Source: an uncultured Burkholderiales bacterium (GTDB taxonomy: Bacteria; Pseudomonadota; Gammaproteobacteria; Burkholderiales; Burkholderiaceae_E). From it: a stretch of DNA of 20,286 nucleotides. The stretch's first letter is position 1; each line of letters starts with the position of its first letter. Of the stretch, positions 6,880-13,898 are shown one piece after another. The stretch spans positions 1 to 20,286 of the forward strand of contig CAIUGQ010000741.1 of the NCBI GenBank assembly GCA_903898725.1. Reading direction: 5' to 3'. The notes under the pieces were generated by a model that worked only from the letters and a program-made list of their open reading frames with translations, had not been told where the DNA came from and made no database searches. The translations under genes were made by a program, and so were the position numbers.

Positions 6880-8755
6880 GGGCGTGTCCTCCGGCGGGGG
6901 CATCGATCATCGTCAGGTGCCACAGCTCGAGCTGCAGCGCGCCCCACATCGCGCGGCCGAACGGCTGCTCGCCGTCGATCAGCCGCGTCAGGGCGTCGGG
7001 TTCGAAGAGGCCGCGTTCGCGACAGGCCCGCGAGCCCAGCACGTCGGCGACGAAGTCGCGGGCACGGCCGCGGGACCACTGCTGCAGCGGCACCGGGAAG
7101 CCCATCTTGTCGGAGCGGTGCACGATCGAGGCCGGCAGCCACGGCTCGGCGACCTCGCGCAGCACGGCCTTCAGGCGACCGCCGGCCAGCAGCGCCGCAT
7201 CGGGCAGTCGGGCCGCCGCCTCGGCGAGCGCCGGGTCGAGCAGCGGCACCCGCGATTCGAGGCCGACCGCCATCGAGACCCGGTCCTCGACCTGAAGCAG
7301 GCCGGGCAGGGTCGTGGTCAGGTCGAACTCGAGCATCCGCTGCACCGGTCCCGCATCGCGCGGCGCCTCGAAGACCGCCTCGACGCGCTGTGCGACGGCC
7401 GCGCGACGGGCCGGGTCGCGGTGGGCCGCAGCCAGCCAGGCGGTGTCGGTGCCCGAGCGGTCGATCAGGCGGAAGTAGCGCTGCCAGGCCGGTGCCTCGA
7501 GCCCGTTGCGCCAGGCCGAACGCAGCAGCGGACGGTAGGGGCCGAGCGTCGCGAGACCGGGCTCGAGCTGCGCGAGCGTCGGGCGCAGCGGGTCGCTGCG
7601 GCCGGCAATCGCGTCGTCCAGCGCGGACTCGAGCGCGCCGATCAGGTGCCGGGCATAGCCGCCGAAGAGCTCGTCGCCGCCCTGGCCGCCGAGGCAGACC
7701 TTGACGCTGCGGCGCGCCAGCCGCGACACCATGAACTGCGGGAAGAGTCCGGGACCGGCGGCCGGCTCGTCCATCTGCCGCGCCAGCCGCGGCATCTGCT
7801 CGATCCAGTCGTCCTCGGTCGGCCAGAGGGTCTCGAGCCGTGCGCCGACATGGGTCGCGACGGTGCGCGCATGCGCGGTCTCGTCGAACTCGGGCCCTTC
7901 GCGGAACGCGCCGGTGAAGGCGTGCAGCGGGCCGTCGTGGACGCGGGCCGCGGCGGCGGCGACCAGGCTGGAGTCGAGGCCGCCGCTCAGGTACAGGCCG
8001 AGCGGCACGTCGCTGCGCAGCTGGCGCTCGACGCTCGCGGCGACCAGCCCGCGCAGCGCCTCGGGGTCCGCCGGGGCCGGGGCGTCGAAGCGACGCCGCC
8101 AGTAGCGCCGGGTACGCGTCTCGAGGGTCTGCAGGTCGATCCACTGGAGGTGGGCGGGTTCGAGCGCATGCACGCCCTCGAACAGCGTGCGTCCGCCGAG
8201 CACGACCTGCAGCGCCAGGTAGTCGTCGAGCGCCTGCGCATCGAGCGCGCGCGGCGTGCCCGGTGCGGCCAGCAGCCCCTTGATCTCGGAGGCGAACAGG
8301 ATCCGGTCGGCCTCGCGTCGCCAGTACAGCGGCTTGACGCCGAAGTGGTCGCGGGCGGCGAGGCAGCCGCGCCGGCGGGCATCGTGCAGCACGAAGGCGA
8401 ACATGCCGACCAGACGCTCGACCGCCGCCTCGCCCCACTGCAGGTAGGCGTGCAGCAGCACCTCGGTGTCGCAGCGGCTGACGAAGACGTGCCCGAGGGC
8501 GATCAGCTCGTCGCGCAGCTCGACATGGTTGACGATGGCGCCGTTGAACACCAGCGTCACGCCCGCGGCATGCATCGGCTGCGCGCCGCCCTCGGGATCG
8601 ATGATCGCGAGCCGGCGGTGCGCGAGGCCGACACCGGGCTGCAGGTGCCGTCCGGCGTCGTCCGGCCCGCGGTGCGCGATCGCGTCGGCCATGGCCTCCA
8701 GCACGCGGGCATCGGGCGTGCCGGCACGCTGCAGGATGGCGACGAGTCCGCACAT
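6869..8755 (-). CDS. asnB: Asparagine-synthase-like glutamine amidotransferase
   Basis: This is a 628-residue protein with a class-II glutaminase domain (Cys2 nucleophile after Met removal; HRGPDD at 28-33; CDTEVLLH at 95-102) followed by an ATP-pyrophosphatase synthetase domain (SGGLDSS at 257-263 and the later GGQGGDELFGGY block). In the family, ammonia from glutamine is channelled to an acyl-adenylate. In polysaccharide loci such proteins are thought to amidate uronic acids (WbpS-like) or belong to the exosortase-A-associated amidotransferases, so a sugar substrate is inferred rather than asparagine synthesis. Oddity: the usual FNGEIYN reads FNGAIVN, with Ala73 in place of the glutamate. 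The start is set by Met-Cys, and an 11-bp gap follows the deacetylase stop. Confidence 0.9.
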   Translation of the reverse strand: MCGLVAILQRAGTPDARVLEAMADAIAHRGPDDAGRHLQPGVGLAHRRLAIIDPEGGAQPMHAAGVTLVFNGAIVNHVELRDELIALGHVFVSRCDTEVLLHAYLQWGEAAVERLVGMFAFVLHDARRRGCLAARDHFGVKPLYWRREADRILFASEIKGLLAAPGTPRALDAQALDDYLALQVVLGGRTLFEGVHALEPAHLQWIDLQTLETRTRRYWRRRFDAPAPADPEALRGLVAASVERQLRSDVPLGLYLSGGLDSSLVAAAAARVHDGPLHAFTGAFREGPEFDETAHARTVATHVGARLETLWPTEDDWIEQMPRLARQMDEPAAGPGLFPQFMVSRLARRSVKVCLGGQGGDELFGGYARHLIGALESALDDAIAGRSDPLRPTLAQLEPGLATLGPYRPLLRSAWRNGLEAPAWQRYFRLIDRSGTDTAWLAAAHRDPARRAAVAQRVEAVFEAPRDAGPVQRMLEFDLTTTLPGLLQVEDRVSMAVGLESRVPLLDPALAEAAARLPDAALLAGGRLKAVLREVAEPWLPASIVHRSDKMGFPVPLQQWSRGRARDFVADVLGSRACRERGLFEPDALTRLIDGEQPFGRAMWGALQLELWHLTMIDAPAGGHALAA

Positions 8756-8766
8756 CGTGGGGCGCC

Positions 8767-9735
8767 TCAGGCGGCCTGCCGCACGGGCAGTCCGGGGTCG
8801 GCCTCGAGGCGGCGCGCGTGCTCGCCCATCGGGACCAGCGTCCAGTGGCGACGCAGCGTGCCCAGCACGCGTTCGAGCAGCTCGACCTTGCGCGCGCTCG
8901 GCACGTCCATGCCGGGGAAGAAGGCGAGTTGCTGGAGCTGGTCGCCGCCGATCACGTCGAGCGGATGCAGCAGGAAGCTCGGTTGCGTGCCGGTGGCGCG
9001 GCAGCCGAGTATCGCGATGTTCAGGTAGAGCGCCATCAGCGGCTCGGAGAACTTCGCCAGCCACGCCAGGTAGCTGAAGTGGAACGGCGTGCGAAAGCCG
9101 GGGATCGTGGTCACCGGGATCTCGAGCAGACGGCGCCCGCCCGCCAGCGACCACCGGTAGGGCCGGTTCGGGCGCAGGCCGTCGGCGAACTCGCCGAACA
9201 GCCCGGCGCGCAGTTCGCGTTCCTCGGGGGTGAGACGCGCCGTGCGGAAGTAGTACGCGCGGGCGATCGGACCCAGGAAGGTCGGCAGGGTCGAGGCGTC
9301 GAAGCGGTGGCCGCGCTCGGCCAGCACCTCGAGCAGTGCCGGGCACCAGCTGAAGCCGGGGCCGCGAAAGCCCACCGGATCGACGCCGCAGGCCTCGCGG
9401 ATCGCCTCGTCGGTCCGGCGGATCTCGTCGGAGAGCTGCTGCGGCGTGTAGGTGTGCAGCCAGGGCTCGTGCTCGTACGAGTGGTTGCCGATCTCGTGTC
9501 CGGCGGCGACGATCGAGCGCAGCGCGGCCCGGTTCTCCGGTGCGGCCGCATCGGCGCCCACCACGAAGAAGGTGATCTTCAGATCGAGCCGCTCCAGCAG
9601 CGCGAGCACGTACGGCACGAAGGTATCGAGGTACGAGGGACGCGACGACCAGTCGCCGTCGCCGTGGATCTTCAGGTACGACCAGAGGTTGTCCAGGTCG
9701 AGCGAGACGCTCGCGATGCGCGGGGGCGTGCTCAT
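8767..9735 (-). CDS. NodB-type polysaccharide deacetylase (DxD variant)
   Basis: This is a 322-residue carbohydrate esterase 4 protein without a signal peptide. Motif 1 is SLDLDN (11-16) instead of TFDDG. Motif 2 is HSYEH (85-89), supplying the metal histidines, and motif 3 is RGPGF (124-128). A late LHPLD block probably provides the catalytic His. The family removes N-acetyl or related acyl groups from sugars using a divalent metal. The absence of a signal peptide suggests action in the cytoplasm on a lipid-linked or nucleotide-linked sugar, though the substrate is unknown. It is fused to the operon by an ATGA overlap with the FAD enzyme (9732-9735). It is not closely similar to the second deacetylase at 12539. 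Confidence 0.87.
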   Translation of the reverse strand: MSTPPRIASVSLDLDNLWSYLKIHGDGDWSSRPSYLDTFVPYVLALLERLDLKITFFVVGADAAAPENRAALRSIVAAGHEIGNHSYEHEPWLHTYTPQQLSDEIRRTDEAIREACGVDPVGFRGPGFSWCPALLEVLAERGHRFDASTLPTFLGPIARAYYFRTARLTPEERELRAGLFGEFADGLRPNRPYRWSLAGGRRLLEIPVTTIPGFRTPFHFSYLAWLAKFSEPLMALYLNIAILGCRATGTQPSFLLHPLDVIGGDQLQQLAFFPGMDVPSARKVELLERVLGTLRRHWTLVPMGEHARRLEADPGLPVRQAA

Positions 9736-11180
9736 CGAGCGACCTTCGAACCCGCCTGCATGGCGCGGCGCAGTTCGGCCAGCCGCTGCTCGACGACGCC
9801 GAGCGTCTCGTCGACGTTCAGCGTGCCCTGCGCGATCTGCGCGGAGTTGAGCTGGAACACGTTGGGCACGCCGGTCGCGAGCCCCGGCATCGCGCGTTCG
9901 GTGTAGTCGATCGTCGAGACCGCCAGCACGTGACGGGCGCGCGCGACCTTCGCGTCGATCACCTGCTCGCGCCTGAAGTGCGGATGCATGCGCTCGAGCG
10001 CCGCGATGCACGGCTCGAGGATCGTGGCGTCGTCCTGCGCCCACTGGGGCGCGTCCTGCGGCAGGTAGATCGGCAGGTAGACCAGCGACCGGCCGCCGAA
10101 GCGCGCGGGCGGCACCAGCGCGGTCATCTCGATGACGCCGGTGAAGGGCACCCAGCGGTCGGTCACGTTGGTCACGTAATACGGCGACAGCGGCTGCTCG
10201 ATCAGCAGCGACACGCAGACGATGCCCTGGGTGACGACCGCTTCGGCGCGGGCGCGGCCCTCGGCGCGCAGCCCGGCGCAGACCGAGGCGAACACCGGTA
10301 CCGGCAGCGTCGAGACCAGCCGCTCGGCCTCGATGCGGCGGCCGTCGGCGAGGGTGGCGACCGTCCCGGAGGCCTCGCCGGCGATCGACACGATGCGCGC
10401 ATCGTGCAGCGTGCGAACGCCGGCCGCGTCGAGCCGCCGCTGCAGCGCGTCGATGACGATCGCATAGCCGCCGTCGATCCAGCCGAACAGCTCGCGCTTG
10501 AGCCCGGCGCGGCGCGCGGCGTACATGCGGGCGATGATCGCCCAGATGAAGGCCGCGCTCGCCAGCGGCGCGTTGTCGCCGAGCTTGCTGCGCAGCAGCG
10601 GCATCCAGATCTTCTCGAGCACGCGCGGGCCCGACCAGCGGCGCAGCCAGTCGATGGCGCTGATGCGCTCGAGCCGGCGGTGGTCGCGGATGCGCGAGGC
10701 GGCGAAGATCGTGCCGCCCAGGCGCAGCTTGTCGAGCAGCGACAGCGGGGGGAAGCGCAGGAACTCGAGCGTGTCCGACATCGAGTGCATCGCGCCGTCG
10801 GTGTAGAAGCCGGTGCGCGTCGTGCCCCACTGCAGCCGGTCGGCCAGGCCGAGCTCGTCGAGCAGGGCCCGGGTGCGGCCGTCCGAGAGCAGGACGACGT
10901 GATAGAAGCGGTCCCAATCGAGTCCGCCGATCGACTGCTCGCCGGCCAGCCCGCCGCCGCGCGGCGCGCCTTCCAGCAGGGTGACCGCATGACCGGTCTG
11001 GGCGAGCCTGAGGGCCAGGACCATGCCGAGCAGCCCGCCGCCGGCGACGGTCACCGACTGCGGGGTCTCGGGCGACGCGCCAGCCGACGCCCGGGGCGCT
11101 GCGTCGTCGGGGGACTGCGGCGGCTGCTGCGCGGGCGGCGCGGCGAGGGCGATGTCCAGGTCGTGCTGCGGCGCGCTCAT
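9732..11180 (-). CDS. FAD-dependent oxidoreductase (protoporphyrinogen-oxidase / UDP-galactopyranose-mutase-like fold)
   Basis: This is a 482-residue flavoprotein. After a Pro/Ala-rich, probably disordered stretch of about 42 residues comes the FAD-binding Rossmann motif VAGGGLLG (45-52), with the ribose-binding acid Glu70. The rest resembles amine-oxidase/HemY-like proteins found beside glycosyltransferases in extracellular polysaccharide loci. Their reaction is generally unknown; sugar ring mutase or oxidation of a lipid-linked sugar are guesses. The start is fixed by an ATGA overlap with the glycosyltransferase stop (11177-11180), so the low-complexity N-terminus seems genuine. Confidence 0.82.
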   Translation of the reverse strand: MSAPQHDLDIALAAPPAQQPPQSPDDAAPRASAGASPETPQSVTVAGGGLLGMVLALRLAQTGHAVTLLEGAPRGGGLAGEQSIGGLDWDRFYHVVLLSDGRTRALLDELGLADRLQWGTTRTGFYTDGAMHSMSDTLEFLRFPPLSLLDKLRLGGTIFAASRIRDHRRLERISAIDWLRRWSGPRVLEKIWMPLLRSKLGDNAPLASAAFIWAIIARMYAARRAGLKRELFGWIDGGYAIVIDALQRRLDAAGVRTLHDARIVSIAGEASGTVATLADGRRIEAERLVSTLPVPVFASVCAGLRAEGRARAEAVVTQGIVCVSLLIEQPLSPYYVTNVTDRWVPFTGVIEMTALVPPARFGGRSLVYLPIYLPQDAPQWAQDDATILEPCIAALERMHPHFRREQVIDAKVARARHVLAVSTIDYTERAMPGLATGVPNVFQLNSAQIAQGTLNVDETLGVVEQRLAELRRAMQAGSKVAR

Positions 11181-12262
11181 CGTGGCTCCCGTCGGATCTC
11201 GCCCAGCGACGCTGCGCGCAGCGTCACGCCGAGGTGGTAGAGGTCTTCGAAGTAGCGCTTGGTCTGCAGCGCGACGAGGCCGAGGCCGAGCAGCAGCACC
11301 GCGAGCACGCCGCTGGTGGCGCAGGCGAGCGGCGCATGCGGATGCGCGGCGAGCACCGTCGACAGCGCCTGCGACCAGCCGCCCGCGGCCGCCGGCAGCG
11401 CCTCGATCACCCGCCAGGCCAGGCGTCCGGAGAGCCAGACCGACAGCACCAGCAGCGCGAGGCCCGGCGCCATCATCAGCGCGAAGGGGCGCAGCATGAA
11501 GCCCGAGACGATCGTCGACAGCACGTGCCGCCAGATGCGCATGCTCGAGACGCGAGCCGGGCCGGCCTGCATCTGCCGGCTCCAGTCGAGTTCGGCGGGC
11601 ACCTCGACGATGCGCCCGCGCATCACCATCGTCTTGTAGATGATCTCCGGCATGATCTCCATGCCGGTGGAGCGCAGCACCAGCGCGCGCACGAAGGGGC
11701 CGTCGTAGGCCCTGACCATGCAGGTCAGGGTCGACAGGCCGCCGCGCGCGAAGATGCGCAGGAACCGGTTGCCCCAGATGCTGAGCGTGCGGCGCAGCCA
11801 CGGCACGTTCGAGACCGTGCCGCCCTCCATGTACGCGGAGGCGAGCGCGAGCTTGGCGCGCTGCGTGCGGATCGCCTCGAGCAGCCGTCCGATGTGCTCG
11901 GGGGCGTAGCTCAGGTCGATGTCCAGCGTCACCACGTAATCGCCGCGCGAGGCGGCAAAGGCGGTCTTGAACGCCTGCCCGAGGCCGAAGTTGCCCGGAT
12001 GGTGGATCACCCGCAGCGGGACCTCGTTCGTGCCCATGGCGGCGGCCGTCGCACCGGTGGCGTCGACGCTACCGTCGTCGATCAGCAGGATCTCGAAGCG
12101 CCAGCCGGCCTGCAGCGTCGCCAGGTAAGCCGTGATCTCGGCATAGTGCTCGCGCAGCACCGCCGCTTCGTTGAAGCAGGGGAGCACGAGCGTGACCAGC
12201 GGCCGTCGTTCGACGGTGGCCGGATCGGGGTGCGCGAGGGACGGCAGGACGGGCGCGTTCAT
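11177..12262 (-). CDS. Family-2 glycosyltransferase with C-terminal membrane helices
   Basis: This is a 361-residue GT2 protein of the polyprenol-phosphate-sugar synthase kind. The N-terminal GT-A domain has VTLVLPCFNEA (23-33), LLIDDGSVDAT (59-69) and the metal-binding DxD Asp114-Ile-Asp116, followed by LSYAPEHIGRL. Two hydrophobic segments near 258-288 and 313-332 anchor it to the membrane. It may attach a sugar to undecaprenyl phosphate or to a lipid-linked oligosaccharide. As the first gene of the minus-strand operon, it follows the only long gap upstream of that operon. Start: an ATG at 12262; no upstream in-frame ATG gives better conservation. Confidence 0.9.
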   Translation of the reverse strand: MNAPVLPSLAHPDPATVERRPLVTLVLPCFNEAAVLREHYAEITAYLATLQAGWRFEILLIDDGSVDATGATAAAMGTNEVPLRVIHHPGNFGLGQAFKTAFAASRGDYVVTLDIDLSYAPEHIGRLLEAIRTQRAKLALASAYMEGGTVSNVPWLRRTLSIWGNRFLRIFARGGLSTLTCMVRAYDGPFVRALVLRSTGMEIMPEIIYKTMVMRGRIVEVPAELDWSRQMQAGPARVSSMRIWRHVLSTIVSGFMLRPFALMMAPGLALLVLSVWLSGRLAWRVIEALPAAAGGWSQALSTVLAAHPHAPLACATSGVLAVLLLGLGLVALQTKRYFEDLYHLGVTLRAASLGEIRREPR

Positions 12263-12438
12263 GTACGGTTTGTGAGCAGACCGTGAGAGTCTAGGGGTGC
12301 GCTCGGTGAGCAATCCAGGCAGCCTAAGGCGTCCGACCCCTGTCTCCGGCGTCGGCGTCCGACCACCCGTCGACCGGTCAGGGAACCGGGATGAACGACA
12401 GGTTCGGGGGGGCCCGCGCAACAGCGTGGCGCTCGCGG

Positions 12439-12505
12439 GAGGGGTGACGGGGGGATGCGGGGTGGAGCGGGGCGGGGTGGGGTGATGCGGGGTGGGGAAC
12501 CCCTT
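12439..12505 (-). terminator. Candidate Rho-dependent terminator (C-rich, G-poor transcript); G-quadruplex potential on the other strand
   Basis: On the minus strand, downstream of the deacetylase stop, bases 12497-12441 contain 41 C and only 5 G out of 57. C-over-G enrichment of this kind is typical of Rho-loading sites. The plus strand carries many G4 runs with one- to six-base loops, so it could form a G-quadruplex. Two 12-bp direct copies of GATGCGGGGTGG lie at 12454-12465 and 12484-12495. This segment sits between the solo deacetylase and the ten-gene operon, where a transcription boundary is expected. The call is a prediction from composition. Confidence 0.45.
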
Positions 12506-12512
12506 CGGACGT

Positions 12513-12531
12513 CCCGGGCACTTGGCCCGGG
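12513..12531 (-). terminator. Hairpin after deacetylase stop (no T-tract)
   Basis: A perfect 7-bp inverted repeat (CCCGGGC and GCCCGGG) has a 5-base loop and begins 7 bases after the deacetylase stop codon in the direction of transcription. It lacks the run of U needed for a classical intrinsic terminator. It may instead block exonucleases or pause polymerase ahead of the C-rich segment. Confidence 0.45.
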
Positions 12532-12538
12532 GTGAGGC

Positions 12539-13594
12539 TCAGGCGGCGGGCTGGGCGTCGCGGGTGAGCGCTCGCGCGAAGGCGCGCTTGAAGTCGGCCA
12601 CCGGGCTGTCGGGCGAGCCGATCCGGCGCAGGCGCATCGGGTCGGCGTCGCGGCGGTTCGTGCCGATGTCGGTGGTCAGGGCGTAGGCGAAGCCGAGCTC
12701 GCGTGCGCATTCCACCACCGGGGTGTCGAGCCGGCCGCCGGGGTAGGCGAAGCCCGGCACCGGCACGCCGAGGGTCTGCTCGAGATCGCGTCGCGAGTCG
12801 GCCATCTCCGCGCGCAGCGCGTCGCCCTCGCGCAGGCACAGGTTGACGTGGCTGACGCTGTGCGCGCCGATCTCGAAGCCCCGCGCGTGCAGGGCCCTCA
12901 CGCCGTCCCGGTCCATCCGCGGCGGCAGCGTGGGCCCGGGGGACGCGGCACCGTCGAGTGCCGCCTGGATGCGCGCCACCGTCGGTTCGACCTCGGCCTC
13001 CGGCAGACGCCACAGCGCGGAGATCAGCGCGTGGGCGAGGTCACCCCTCGCCAGCGGCGCGGTCGACCAGCGGCACTCGGCGCCAGGCAGGCCGATCTCG
13101 GTCGAATCGAGCGGCTCCCGGCGGCGGGCGGTACGCACCGCGTGCGTGACGCGGTCCCACCAGAACGGCGCGGGTGCGTCGAGACCGCCGACGGTGATGT
13201 AGAAGCTGGCTGGCAGACCGACCTGCGAGAGGATCGGTGCGGCGACCTCGAGGTTGTCGAGATAGCCGTCGTCGAAGGTGATCGACAGCAGCGGCCGGGG
13301 CCCGGTCCATCCGGTGCGGAACAGGTCTGCCGCCTCGTGCACGGGCCGCACGTCGAAGTGCCCCGCGATGAACTCGAGCTGCGAGCGGAAGTGGTCCGCG
13401 CGAACCGACATGCCCGATCGGTACGGGTCCTCGTCGACCTGCTGGATGATGCGATGGTAGGTGAGGAGCGTCCAGCGCCCGGTGTCGGCCAGCGGCCCCG
13501 AGAGCGCGCGATCATTGACGCCGACGGCCTCGATCGCGGGCGACAGCACGGCCTTGACCGCGCGTTTCAGCTCTCGCTCGAAGAGACGGATCAT
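12539..13594 (-). CDS. NodB-type polysaccharide deacetylase (TFDDG type, with insertion)
   Basis: This is a 351-residue carbohydrate esterase 4 protein. Motif 1 is ITFDDG (105-110), motif 2 is HSVSH (245-249), and YPGG lies at 284-287. About 130 residues separate motifs 1 and 2, including FWWDRV (144-149). This insertion is seen in a subgroup often found in exopolysaccharide and exosortase loci. No signal peptide or clear membrane helix is visible. I use the ATG at 13594; a GTG at 13606, four codons earlier, is also possible, and neither has an ideal ribosome site (AGGAG lies about 15 bases before the GTG). It appears to be a single-gene unit with its own promoter near 13702 and a terminator zone below 12538. 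Confidence 0.87.
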   Translation of the reverse strand: MIRLFERELKRAVKAVLSPAIEAVGVNDRALSGPLADTGRWTLLTYHRIIQQVDEDPYRSGMSVRADHFRSQLEFIAGHFDVRPVHEAADLFRTGWTGPRPLLSITFDDGYLDNLEVAAPILSQVGLPASFYITVGGLDAPAPFWWDRVTHAVRTARRREPLDSTEIGLPGAECRWSTAPLARGDLAHALISALWRLPEAEVEPTVARIQAALDGAASPGPTLPPRMDRDGVRALHARGFEIGAHSVSHVNLCLREGDALRAEMADSRRDLEQTLGVPVPGFAYPGGRLDTPVVECARELGFAYALTTDIGTNRRDADPMRLRRIGSPDSPVADFKRAFARALTRDAQPAA

Positions 13595-13898
13595 GGTCGT
13601 CGGCACTGCCCCGCGGGGCGCTCCTGGAGAGACGGCACAGGGGCCGGGGGTGTCTGCGACGCAGCCCGCACTGAAGGGGACTAAGCCGCCGCGATGGATC
13701 GACTATAGCAGCCACACAGGCCTGTTTTCCTCGAATTTTTCACGCTTTTGGGTGATCTGGAGCGTTCAGGGGTCGCGGTTCCGGCCCGTCGGTCGCGCGA
13801 TCCGTCGTTTCGTCGGCCACACGCGGCGGCGCCTGCGGTGCTCCGATACAGTCCGCGAGCCGGGCGCTGTCCGGTTCGTTAGGAGGGTGCGCGGCACG
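13595..13898. other. Divergent intergenic control region
   Basis: This is a 304-base gap between divergent genes. It holds the only notably AT-richer patch in the window (about 13700-13760, with T-runs in the plus strand), a 12-bp perfect palindrome GCCCCGCGGGGC (13608-13619) in the deacetylase leader, and AGGAGG (13881-13886) before the plus-strand gene. A plus-strand promoter is expected, but I see no convincing -35/-10 pair. Confidence 0.6.
13702..13710 (-). promoter_or_regulatory. Extended -10 promoter element (TGCTATAGT)
   Basis: Read on the minus strand, this is TGCTATAGT, a TGn-extended -10 that differs from TATAAT at one position. The preceding 30 bases are A-rich (AAAAGCGTGAAAAATTCGAGGAAAAC), resembling an UP element, while a -35 hexamer is poor. 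It would start transcription near 13695 and leave a leader of about 100 bases before the deacetylase ATG. Confidence 0.55.

Larger units (their letters stand above)
12263..12538. other. Intergenic spacer: end of deacetylase gene to start of operon
   Basis: There are 276 bases without a convincing gene. The half next to 12539 holds a hairpin (12513-12531) and a G-rich plus strand. The half next to 12262 must contain the operon promoter, but only a weak match is visible on the minus strand: TTGCTC (12308-12313) and TAGACT (12288-12293), separated by 14 instead of 17 bases. A GG/GC pair reminiscent of sigma-54 (12310-12324) has the wrong spacing. Confidence 0.6.

Noticed and set aside
12310..12324. 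Possible sigma-54 promoter upstream of the minus-strand operon
   Set aside because: A GG and a GC element are visible on the minus strand, but they are 11 rather than 10 bases apart and the flanking consensus is poor. Such regulation is known for some exosortase loci, but this site does not support it.
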